In this document: one piece after another, positions 7,583-14,569 of the stretch | Layout: each line of letters begins with the position of its first letter | Numbering within the stretch: the stretch's first letter is position 1 | Assembly: GCF_014076845.1 (NCBI RefSeq) | Contig: NZ_JACGUT010000072.1 | Location: 1 to 64,000 of the forward strand | From: Colwellia sp. MB3u-41 | GTDB taxonomy: Bacteria > Pseudomonadota > Gammaproteobacteria > Enterobacterales > Alteromonadaceae | Reading direction: 5' to 3' | DNA length: 64,000 nt | Notes under the pieces: model-generated | The model's database searches: none | Told to the model about the DNA's origin: nothing | Seen by the model: only the letters and a program-made list of their open reading frames with translations | Position numbers and translations under genes: made by a program

Positions 7583-8030
7583 CTATTCATTAAAGCATTG
7601 CTCTGGTGTTTTATAGCCAAGACGCTTTCTTTTTCTTGTATTTAATTTAGCAGCGGTGATATTGCATCGTTGTTGAATTAACCCTTTCATCGATGTTCCT
7701 TTGACCAAGTATTGCCTGATTAACCCGTGCGTATTTTCGTTTGTTTACGCTCCCAGCAGTGGTGCAGATTAGCAAAGTAATGAAGGCAGTTAGTCGCTTC
7801 TTCTACTTTCTTATATTGATGAAATTAGGAGCCGTTATCAGAGGTGATTGTTTTAAATTGTTCGGGCATTTTATTCATGAGATTAATCGTTCGCTTGTTT
7901 GTTGATTTAGTCGTTCCATCATTTAATTGACCTATCAATGTGTAACCTGTTTTATGTTCAACGAGTGCGAAAATGCAGTGTTTAGAGGCTTTTTCCATCA
8001 CGGTATCTATTTCCCAGTGACCTTTTTTTC
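7583..8030 (-). pseudogene. IS30-family transposase remnant
   Basis: Read on the minus strand, fragments in shifting frames match the C-terminal half of IS30 transposases: GHWEIDTVM, then ALVEHKTGYTLIGQLNDGTT, MPEQFKTITSDNGS, and the end RKRLGYKTPEQCFNE with stop at 7585-7583. WEIDT and SDNGS hold the first two acidic residues of the DDE triad. The middle carries several stops and frameshifts, and the N-terminal helix-turn-helix half is absent. No terminal inverted repeats are visible. It is a dead insertion that interrupted the cassette array. Confidence 0.75.
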
Positions 8031-8045
8031 TTGTATTTCAACGTT

Positions 8046-8060
8046 GGCTGGGCGTTAGGC
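8046..8060 (+). repeat. attC right-end remnant
   Basis: GGGCGTTAGGC with right box GTTAGGC (8054-8060) remains, but the left half has gone beyond the IS30 remnant. It complements the left box GCCTAAC at 8170, so the 109 bases between them are the stub of a cassette. Confidence 0.45.
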
Positions 8061-8169
8061 GGCAACACTTTTTTATAAAGGGTTCAAATTGTCTGCTTGG
8101 TATTTTACCGTGTTGCGGTTATATTATTTTGGTCGTTCGTATTAAGTAATTGTAATTACAAAACTGTTC

Positions 8170-8205
8170 GCCTAACAAGGCATTCAAATCGACAAAAAAG
8201 TTATA
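8170..8205 (+). repeat. attC left-end remnant (site 12)
   Basis: GCCTAACAAGGCATTCAAAT with box GCCTAAC (8170-8176) is a good attC left end. The rest is missing, and the leader of the riboflavin synthase gene follows. Confidence 0.55.
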
Positions 8206-8235
8206 TATTTTCACATTCAATAATGAGAGGGTTTT

Positions 8236-8952
8236 ATGTTTACAGGAATAGTTCAATCTATAGCTAAGATTGTTAACGTTAGTGACAAAAATGGTATTAG
8301 GACATTTATTATCGATTTCAAGGTTGGATTTTGTAATGATTTAGAGGTTGGGGCAAGTGTTGCAGTTGATGGCGTTTGTCTAACTGTAACAGAACTAATC
8401 TCAGAGGTTAGAGTTAAATTTGATATTATGTTACAAAGTCTTTTGATTACCGCTTTAAGCGAATATGAAAACGATTCAGATGTAAATGTCGAAAGAGCAG
8501 CAAAAGATGGCGCTGAAATTGGTGGGCATCCATTGTCCGGCCATGTCGATTTTAATACGCCAATTGAAAAAATTGTTCAGATTGAAGATAATTATTGTAT
8601 ACGTTTAAGTTTATCGAATGATTGGAAACGTTATATTTTCCCTAAAGGGTACATAGCGTTAAATGGAGCAAGTTTGACTGTTTCCCAAGTAAATAAACAA
8701 GAGAACTGGTTTGAAGTTTGGTTAATTCCAGAAACACGTAGAATGACTGTATTCGAAGATAAGATTGTCGGTGATAATATTAACGTTGAAATAGAACGTG
8801 GCACTCAGGTTGTAGTAGATACTGTAAGAGATACGCTTCATGAAAGTTTGGGCCCTTTACTTCCATTGTTCGAAAAGCTACTCATGGAGCAAGGTATCGA
8901 TGTTAATTCATTAGGCCATAGTTCTGAACTGCCCGTAAGTAAGAGCAACTAA
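8236..8952 (+). CDS. ribE: riboflavin synthase (alpha-type), cassette-borne
   Basis: A 238-residue protein with two lumazine-binding repeats (about 1-90 and 98-187). Riboflavin synthase joins two 6,7-dimethyl-8-ribityllumazine molecules to give riboflavin. The residues tied to catalysis in the E. coli enzyme are present: Phe2 in MFTGI, Ser41, Cys48 and Thr50 in GVCLTV, and His103 in SGHVD. This argues against a non-catalytic lumazine protein. The tail after about 190 (VDTVRDTLHESLGPLLPL onward) is longer than in most homologues. AGAGGG precedes ATG 8236. It sits in the integron array, so it is probably an extra copy; whether the genome has another ribE cannot be seen here. Confidence 0.85.
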   Translation: MFTGIVQSIAKIVNVSDKNGIRTFIIDFKVGFCNDLEVGASVAVDGVCLTVTELISEVRVKFDIMLQSLLITALSEYENDSDVNVERAAKDGAEIGGHPLSGHVDFNTPIEKIVQIEDNYCIRLSLSNDWKRYIFPKGYIALNGASLTVSQVNKQENWFEVWLIPETRRMTVFEDKIVGDNINVEIERGTQVVVDTVRDTLHESLGPLLPLFEKLLMEQGIDVNSLGHSSELPVSKSN

Positions 8953-9013
8953 GTTGCTTAAACGCGATAATAACAGTTTGCCATCGCTTTGCGACTAATT
9001 TACCAACAATTAT
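8945..9013 (+). repeat. attC site 13, right end lost
   Basis: CAACTAAGTTGCTTAAACG begins the left end next to the ribE stop. Arms AACAGTTTGCC and TACCAACAATTAT flank loop ATCGCTTTGCGA. The expected GCGTT right box is replaced by hydrolase-gene sequence. Confidence 0.6.
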
Positions 9014-9014
9014 C

Positions 9015-9425
9015 CATGGTTTATCAATGGGAACTGTAGTTGCAAGTTATCTTGCCGCTAATAAATAAATAGATGCACTAATTCTTGATGGTGCCATTAG
9101 TACAGTTCCTGTGTTAGTAGATACTTTGATGCCTAGTTGGTCAAAACTATTTTATTCAGTTAATTTATCACCTGAATTAGCAGAAATAAACAATGGTGAT
9201 TTCATTAAAAAAGATAGAAAACCATTACTTTTCTTAATCGGTGATAATGATTAAAGTACTCCAATGGAAAACTCCAAATAACTTTACAATATACCATCAA
9301 GTCAGGTTAAGGTTTTGGCTATTATTCCAAATACTGAGCATGCCAAAACGATGAAAAAAGACAAAGCAATAAAAGCATATCAGGATTTTATTAATAAATT
9401 GGTTTGCTGTAAAAAGGCTAACAAG
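9015..9425 (+). pseudogene. alpha/beta-hydrolase fragment
   Basis: One frame reads HGLSMGTVVASYLAANK, stop, IDALILDGAISTVPVLVDTL, then KPLLFLIGDND, stop, and finally VKVLAIIPNTEHAKTMKK. This is the nucleophile elbow (G-x-S-M-G), the core strands and the final catalytic-His loop (TEHA) of a lysophospholipase-like alpha/beta hydrolase. The first half of the gene is missing and three in-frame stops occur (near 9066, 9252 and 9280). It was fused to attC 13 by a deletion that removed that site's right box. Confidence 0.6.
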
Positions 9426-9516
9426 CTGTTAAAAAATAAAAATAACAGTTGGCTATTTGCTCCATCATCGCTTATTTTAGTCAACTATCATTTGCCTCTT
9501 AATGTGGCGCTTAAAG
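9416..9516 (+). repeat. attC site 14
   Basis: Left box GGCTAAC (9416-9422). Arms AACAGTTGGCTA and TAGTCAACTATCA with loop TCCATCATCGC. The right end GTGGCGCTTAAAG has lost the GTT core. Confidence 0.7.
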
Positions 9517-9528
9517 TAAGGGTAACCT

Positions 9529-9783
9529 ATGCACTGTGACGAACTAATGACATTCTTATCTGATAATGGGAGTAAGGATTTATCAGCTTCAGCACAATGG
9601 ATTAACCCAATACCTGATGATGCTTATGCTTTAATAGAAAAAATAGATATGGCGCTAAATATTGTTAAATTTTCCCAATTACGTTGCTCTGAAGAAGGTG
9701 AGAAAGTTTCAAATAACCATCTAGATTCTTTAATACGTTTAAGGTCAGAAATCAGTAATATTCTAGATGTAAAGCGAACGTAG
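9529..9783 (+). CDS. hypothetical cassette protein
   Basis: An 84-residue soluble protein, mildly acidic, with no signal or membrane segment. AAGGGTAACC lies before ATG 9529. It looks helical (AYALIEKIDMALNIVKFSQL, then HLDSLIRLRSEISNILD), with a Cys near each end of the first half (CDE and RCSEE). I do not recognise a family. It follows attC 14 by 12 bases, so it is the last clear cassette gene of the array. Confidence 0.6.
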   Translation: MHCDELMTFLSDNGSKDLSASAQWINPIPDDAYALIEKIDMALNIVKFSQLRCSEEGEKVSNNHLDSLIRLRSEISNILDVKRT

Positions 9784-9798
9784 TTTATCTAAATTTAC

Positions 9799-9895
9799 TC
9801 ATAACAATGCCTTAAAACTCGGGTAAAGCAAAATTAATCACGGGTTGTTGCTCGTTCCTTGCTTATTTTAACCAGCTATTATGCAATTACACGGC
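9799..9895 (+). repeat. possible degenerate attC (site 15)
   Basis: CATAACAATGCCTTAAAACT resembles an attC left end. TTGCTCGTTCCTTGCTTATT and TTAACCAGCTATTATG resemble the loop and right arm. No right box remains. It would mark the end of the array. Confidence 0.35.
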
Positions 9896-10001
9896 AAAAG
9901 ACAACAGTAATAATGGTTTACTGCTCTATATTTAATGCCCGTGTTGAATAACCTAGCTTTATACAGCTTACTCTTTAGGAAAAGGATTTGAGGTAAATCC
10001 T

Positions 10002-10133
10002 TTGAACTCGTTAACCCCAACAGGTAGAGCTTTTATTCTTTCATTAATACTCGGTGTTTTACTTGGACATTACACCCACATAAGTTTGTTAAACCACATT
10101 TCACTCTATTTTAGTCAGTATTTTTCTGCTTAA
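10002..10133 (+). pseudogene. N-terminal stub of a membrane protein (transporter-like)
   Basis: A 43-codon frame starts at TTG 10002, 9 bases after GAGG, and reads NSLTPTGRAFILSLILGVLL then GHYTHISLL, ending TAA 10131-10133. A TGR-x-F-x-L-S-L-x-L-G-x-x-L-G pattern is seen at the start of DAACS-type dicarboxylate symporters. Nothing downstream continues it. I call it a truncated gene with low certainty. Confidence 0.3.
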
Positions 10134-10198
10134 ATAGGTATTACATTCAAAGTTATATAAAATAATTAGCAGTATTAAATTATTATGAGTACCTTTTT

Positions 10199-10417
10199 AT
10201 GTTGTCTATATCTCATGGAGATTCTATCTTAGTATCTAAAATTCTGTCCGAATTACTATCAAAGCCAAAACGTACAGTTACGAAATCGGCCATGAAAGCA
10301 TCACTGAATTCTATGATGCCATTATCTGTAGGTAAACCATCTAATGCTGCATTTTCAGAATTAATCAAACCTGCTCTGGCATTTAGAGCAAAATATATAC
10401 AAAAAAATACAACTTAA
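10199..10417 (+). CDS. hypothetical ORF, doubtful
   Basis: A 72-codon frame, MLSISHGDSILVSKILSELL then SKPKRTVTKSAMKASLNSMM. It is basic, rich in Ser and Lys, and has no good RBS (only a weak purine stretch). No family is recognised. It lies in a stretch of decayed genes and may be a fragment or chance ORF. Confidence 0.25.
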   Translation: MLSISHGDSILVSKILSELLSKPKRTVTKSAMKASLNSMMPLSVGKPSNAAFSELIKPALAFRAKYIQKNTT

Positions 10418-10476
10418 AATAATAACGTTAGGTGGGGAGTTAGGTTTTATGTATTCTATTGTCATATAATTTCTCT

Positions 10477-10710
10477 TTATGCCTCGCATTTTGCAACGTT
10501 GAAGTAGTCAAATGAGTTGGGCACGGTTTTGTTATGCTGCTGGACACGAACTTTAAAATTAATACTATTTTTGGGTTTATGTGCTATTTGTGTATTCAAA
10601 ATAGCAACGTTATATTCATGAACAAAGTAATAAGCCGCTTTTAATGAATAAGTTGATAAAGATTTTGCTGTAATAAAACAGAGAAGACCACGTTCATTGT
10701 TAGTTGCCAT
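10477..10710 (-). CDS. hypothetical ORF, doubtful
   Basis: A 77-codon minus-strand frame (MATNNERGLLCFITAKSLST, then AAYYFVHEYNVAILNTQIAH) with no recognisable domain. It could be a fragment of a larger broken gene. It is isolated in debris and its start has no clear RBS. Confidence 0.25.
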   Translation of the reverse strand: MATNNERGLLCFITAKSLSTYSLKAAYYFVHEYNVAILNTQIAHKPKNSINFKVRVQQHNKTVPNSFDYFNVAKCEA

Positions 10711-10825
10711 CGCTATATTTTAACTTTTGGTGCTATTGCCATGATGTTATAGATCGGTAGCATGGATTTACTCAACTTTTTTACGATGAGCAGGGGGGTT
10801 AGATTATCTAAAAAAAAAGCAATAT

Positions 10826-10915
10826 ATCGCTCTCGCTAGAGCCATACTACCCCCTGAAATATGATTACTCGATGAAGCTAGAAGAGCTAATGATGCTGAA
10901 AGTGAGCATTATGTC
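10826..10915 (+). pseudogene. ABC transporter ATPase fragment (Walker B region)
   Basis: The frame from 10826 reads IALARAILPPEI, a stop, then LLDEARRANDAESEHYV. This is the segment after the signature motif through Walker B and the D-loop (usually LLDEATSALDAESE) of exporter-type ABC ATPases. Only this piece of about 30 residues survives. Confidence 0.55.
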
Positions 10916-11133
10916 TATTCGACATAAAAGGGTGATAAAAACTATTATTATTGTTATGCTTCAAAGGCTAGTATTAGATGTTGGTAATCAATAGTCACCA
11001 CTAAAAAGTTGGCGGTTTTATCAGCGCTTGTGAGTATTATAGTTAATAAAATTAATGACTGAGTTTAAATGATAATATGTTATTTTTGGGTAAAATAATG
11101 GTGAATTTTATTTTCGTTACTATGACTTATTTA

Positions 11134-11175
11134 TGACGCCTATTATAAGACTAGGTAGGCCTATAATAGGCGTCA
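11134..11175. repeat. 14-bp perfect inverted repeat
   Basis: TGACGCCTATTATA (11134-11147) and TATAATAGGCGTCA (11162-11175) are exact reverse complements around a 14-base spacer. No poly-T follows on either strand, so it is not a standard terminator. It may be the end of a small mobile element or a protein-binding site. Confidence 0.6.
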
Positions 11176-11285
11176 ATAGATGGCTAATAAGGAACCTCAT
11201 TTATCTTGAATTTCCCTGTCACTCATTTAAACTAAGATAATACAGCCTTGTACCTAACGTAGTCTGTGAGCTTTATAAAAAAGGT

Positions 11286-12350
11286 TTACCAATTTTTCGG
11301 ACACGTTTTCAATGGTACGGATATACCGTTTGACGCGACGCCATTTGTAATATTGAGGCTATCATTTAGCCCATTAATTGAGCCATCCCATGTGTCTGTA
11401 CCGATGCAATTAGTCGATGTTAGTGAACCTATTCCAACCGCTGCTAGAGAAAATAAGTTTCCACAACTAACGTTTGAACCAGCACCGCCAGTTATTGCTC
11501 CATAAGAAAAAACAGTACCAATAAAAGAGGCCTGAGCACCTAGTGTTGCAGCACCCCCTATATTCCAAATAACACTAGCCCCTCCGCCAGCGTTAATTAT
11601 TTCGAATATGTTACCAGCCCCTGCAGACAGAGCACCACTAAGATTAAAAATCCAAAGTGGACTCTCTTCACCATTGCCATCAAGCGTAATGGTCGCTCCC
11701 GCTGTTATGGTTAGAGCCGACCCTCCATATACTCCAGGTTCAAAGACATAAGACCCCAATGTTGTTGGGATAACAAAATCATTTTCGAGCTCGAATAAAG
11801 TTGCTTGAGCACTCACTATCTGTTCAAGCGCATTTACCATGTTTAGCGTTTGTTTATATGCATTTATACTTTCAGAGGTATCAGTGTAAGCGGTTATACT
11901 GTTTGCCCCCACGCCAGTAATTGCTCCTGCGGCATAAACGTCGCCTGAAGTAGAGCCAGCCCCCAAACCTACTGCTGCACCAGAATAGATGTTTGCAGTA
12001 GCACCATTAGCGCCGACTACAACAGCGGCAAGAGCATAGATATTTTCAGCACTGCCATTAGCGGCTATACCAGCAGCTTCTCCAGCATAGATATTCTCAG
12101 TGTTAGAACCATCTCCTATCGCAACGGCAGCGCCAGCATATATATTTGCAGTATAACTCCCTGCTCCTATAGTAATTGCCGCCTGTGCACCAAGATTATT
12201 ACTGACAACGGCATCCGCTTCTATAGTGAGTGCAGCACCAGCAATGGCTGAGTAACCTAACAAGTCAGGACCGAGCAATGAGTCGGCTACCGACGCGGTT
12301 GAGTTGAGTAATATACTGCATAAAAAAATAGTCGACTGTTTGTTATTCAT
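11286..12350 (-). CDS. ice-binding protein, DUF3494 type, with 17-residue repeats
   Basis: A 354-residue secreted protein (signal 1-22, ending SVA-DS). The C-terminal part (about 195-315) matches the DUF3494 ice-binding fold: PGVYGGSALTITAGATITLD, then PLWIFNLSGAL, ASVIWNIGGAATLGAQASF and the closing strands to TSTNC. Between the signal and that domain lie six consecutive 17-residue units from 52 to 153, of which 69-153 keep the NIY (once DVY) start: NIYAGAAVAIGDGSNTE, NIYAGEAAGIAANGSAE and so on. The spacing is exact. By family knowledge such proteins bind ice and protect or tether cells. It stands alone beside the EPS locus. Confidence 0.85.
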   Translation of the reverse strand: MNNKQSTIFLCSILLNSTASVADSLLGPDLLGYSAIAGAALTIEADAVVSNNLGAQAAITIGAGSYTANIYAGAAVAIGDGSNTENIYAGEAAGIAANGSAENIYALAAVVVGANGATANIYSGAAVGLGAGSTSGDVYAAGAITGVGANSITAYTDTSESINAYKQTLNMVNALEQIVSAQATLFELENDFVIPTTLGSYVFEPGVYGGSALTITAGATITLDGNGEESPLWIFNLSGALSAGAGNIFEIINAGGGASVIWNIGGAATLGAQASFIGTVFSYGAITGGAGSNVSCGNLFSLAAVGIGSLTSTNCIGTDTWDGSINGLNDSLNITNGVASNGISVPLKTCPKNW

Positions 12351-12906
12351 ATACCTGCCCCTAACTTAAATATAAATTATATTGATCTGTGCCCATTATT
12401 ATCGCCACTAAATCTCCTGGACCTTACTAGCCTCGATAAGGGGGTGTCGTATAACAAAAATTTGGATTAGCGTAATTAAGAAGAGCGCATGAGTTTCGTT
12501 AACGACTCATAAACTTCTCAGGTTACAGTTCTATATAGCCACAATCATGCCAATTTATTATGTTTTTTAACCTATTGATTTTATTTGTTTTATTTTTATT
12601 GGTATCGGTTAACCGATCAATTGGCACACTGATTTTCGCAATTTGCTAATAAAGGGACTTATTTTAAAAATATCTACTGAGATCTGATCTTTTCTATAAC
12701 ATTGACCAGAGAGTAATACTAAACCAGAAAACTAGGCTTTATTCATTGATTGAGAAGTCGTTCTTTCAATTTTCTAAGCTATGTACAACAACGTGCAGAT
12801 ATTTTTTTTATTTTATTCATCGATAAAAAAACTAATAAGTGAAAATAGCTTAAGAATGTGCCATTGTGAATATATACCTATCTAAGCAACTAAGTAGATA
12901 TTGCCA
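12351..12906. other. 556-bp intergenic region between the divergent ice-binding and regulator genes
   Basis: No ORF of note. It must hold the promoters of both divergent genes. TTTTCGCAATTTGCTAATAA near 12632 contains AATTTGC, a partial match to the inverted TGCAAATT element found at the EPS promoters. I see no clear sigma-54 site toward the ice-binding gene. Confidence 0.4.
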
Positions 12907-14361
12907 ATGACCAGACAAACTAATGCAAGTATTTTATTTGTTGATGATGAGATAAATATCTTATTATCTTTGAAGCGTTTGGTTCATGATTTAAACTTAG
13001 AAGTACATACCGCCATTACTGCAGAAGAAGGACTGAGTATTCTAGAGAAAAATTACATTGATATTGTTATTTCAGATAAAAATATGCCAGGCATGAATGG
13101 TAATGAATTTTTGGAAAAAGTTGCTATTGAATGGCCAGACACCGTAAGAATTATGCTGACTGCCTATACAGAACTGATTGATGTAATAAGCGCAATAAAT
13201 GCGGGTAAAATATGGGGGTATATAAAGAAACCCTGGGATAACAAGGAGTTAAGGCTAAGTATACAGCAGGCCTTGATTTTTAGGGAAGTCCTTGCAGAGC
13301 GAAGCTTATTGCGCCATACCCTAGATCAGGTGCAATCTAAACGAAAACGTCACTTTGAACATTTTATCGGCCAATCTACGGCTATGCAATTTGTTTATGA
13401 TGCCATCGAACATTGTGCAGTAAGTTCTGCATCGGTATTTATTACTGGGCCAAGTGGCTCAGGTAAAGAACTTGCCGCTGATGCCATACACAATTTAAGT
13501 CTGCGAAAAGATAAACCCTTGATATGCCTTAACTGTGCAGCTATTCCACGCGAGCTGATGGAGTCTGAAATATTTGGCCATATCAAAGGCGCGTTTTCTG
13601 GTGCGATATCAAACCGCGATGGTGCCGCGACACTTGCTCACAATGGTACTTTGTTTTTGGATGAATTAGGTGAGATGGATATCGCTTTACAGGCCAAAAT
13701 CCTAAGATTTATTCAAACGGGGACTTTTCAAAGAGTCGGCAGCAGTAAAACAGAAAAAGTTGATATTCGATTTATCAGTGCCACCAACAGATTACCCTTT
13801 GAAGCTATCGCTGATGGCCATTTGCGAGAAGACTTGTATTATAGACTAAACGTTATTTCAATTAACCTGCCTCCTTTATGTGAAAGAGAGCAAGACGCCA
13901 GTCAAATAGCTCAATATTTTATTAATCGCTTTAGTGATATCGAAAAAAAAATATTTGTTGGTATGTCTGCTGATGCAGAAAAGTTAATCAATCACTACAG
14001 TTGGCCTGGTAATGTCAGGCAGCTTGAAAATATTATTCACAGTGCCGTGGTGATGTCAGAAGGCCCTTTGTTGACTGAAAATAATTTAGCTCGACAGTTA
14101 CAACTCAACGAAGGGCAGGCGAGTAGACTGATCAGTAAAAGGCCGCCATTAGATACCTATAATTTAACAGACCGATTGTCGGATGAAGAATCTACATCTT
14201 TGTTTGACAATTATGCTGAGGTGCGCAGTTTAGCAGCCGTTGAAAAAGCAGCTATTGAACATGCTATTGCTGCTTGCAGCGATAATATTGTCAAAGCGGC
14301 CAGTTTACTTCGAGTCAGTCCTTCGACTTTGTATCGTAAGATACAACAGTGGCAAGAATAG
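12907..14361 (+). CDS. sigma-54-dependent response regulator (NtrC family)
   Basis: A 484-residue regulator with three domains. The receiver (1-120) has FVDDE at 11-15, phosphoacceptor Asp57 in ISDKNMPG, and the KKPW lysine at 107-108. The AAA+ domain has Walker A GPSGSGKE (181-188), the sigma-54 contact loop GAFSGA (228-233, Thr replaced by Ser) and Walker B TLFLDE (248-253). A Fis-type helix-turn-helix closes the protein (AASLLRVSPSTLYRKIQQW). I use ATG 12907; TTG 12901 is in frame. No kinase gene adjoins. It sits at the left end of the EPS locus, whose promoters are of sigma-54 type, so it is the likely activator. The nearest kinase in the window is the H-NOX partner at 30345-31838. Confidence 0.93.
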   Translation: MTRQTNASILFVDDEINILLSLKRLVHDLNLEVHTAITAEEGLSILEKNYIDIVISDKNMPGMNGNEFLEKVAIEWPDTVRIMLTAYTELIDVISAINAGKIWGYIKKPWDNKELRLSIQQALIFREVLAERSLLRHTLDQVQSKRKRHFEHFIGQSTAMQFVYDAIEHCAVSSASVFITGPSGSGKELAADAIHNLSLRKDKPLICLNCAAIPRELMESEIFGHIKGAFSGAISNRDGAATLAHNGTLFLDELGEMDIALQAKILRFIQTGTFQRVGSSKTEKVDIRFISATNRLPFEAIADGHLREDLYYRLNVISINLPPLCEREQDASQIAQYFINRFSDIEKKIFVGMSADAEKLINHYSWPGNVRQLENIIHSAVVMSEGPLLTENNLARQLQLNEGQASRLISKRPPLDTYNLTDRLSDEESTSLFDNYAEVRSLAAVEKAAIEHAIAACSDNIVKAASLLRVSPSTLYRKIQQWQE

Positions 14362-14401
14362 CAATAACGCCATTTTATAACGCATTATCCATCTGTTTTT
14401 C

Positions 14402-14454
14402 TTTTTGCTATTTTTCGCTATCTGCAAATTATTTTTGTGCAAATAGCAAAAAAG
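14402..14454 (+). promoter_or_regulatory. candidate upstream activator site for the wzx operon
   Basis: An imperfect 53-bp palindrome begins TTTTTGCTATTT and ends AAATAGCAAAAAA. Within it TGCAAATT (14423-14430) is followed by ATTTTTGTGCAAATAG. It lies about 90 bases before a sigma-54-like promoter, a normal enhancer distance. TGCAAATT recurs at 24424 and 27761. Confidence 0.5.
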
Positions 14455-14516
14455 CTCAATATTTAGATTCAATAAAAAAATACCCCTTAAAATTCAATTA
14501 GTTGATTTTCTGTATA

Positions 14517-14534
14517 CTTGGAACGATTCTTGAG
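14517..14534 (+). promoter_or_regulatory. sigma-54-like promoter of the wzx operon
   Basis: TTGGAACGATTCTTGAG has GG, ten bases, then GA, close to TGGCACG-N4-TTGC with one off-consensus base at -12. It lies 36 bases before the GTG start of wzx. Confidence 0.45.
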
Positions 14535-14569
14535 TTATTTATTATAATTCTCTTGATCAGGTAAGCGTT

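Noticed and set aside
8236-8952. Lumazine protein of bioluminescence
   Set aside because: The catalytic residues of riboflavin synthase are all retained and no lux genes are nearby.
126-9516. CRISPR array reading of the repeats
   Set aside because: Repeats are about 95 bp, imperfect, spaced by whole genes of variable length and have internal stems; no short regular spacers and no cas genes.
11266-11505. 79-codon plus-strand ORF
   Set aside because: It is antisense to the ice-binding protein gene and reflects its repetitive GC-richer codons; no RBS or family.
12440-12460. TATAACAAAAATTTGG as an attC left end
   Set aside because: No inner stem or right box follows within 100 bases.
13395-13586. 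Minus-strand ORF inside the response regulator
   Set aside because: Shadow of the AAA+ coding region.
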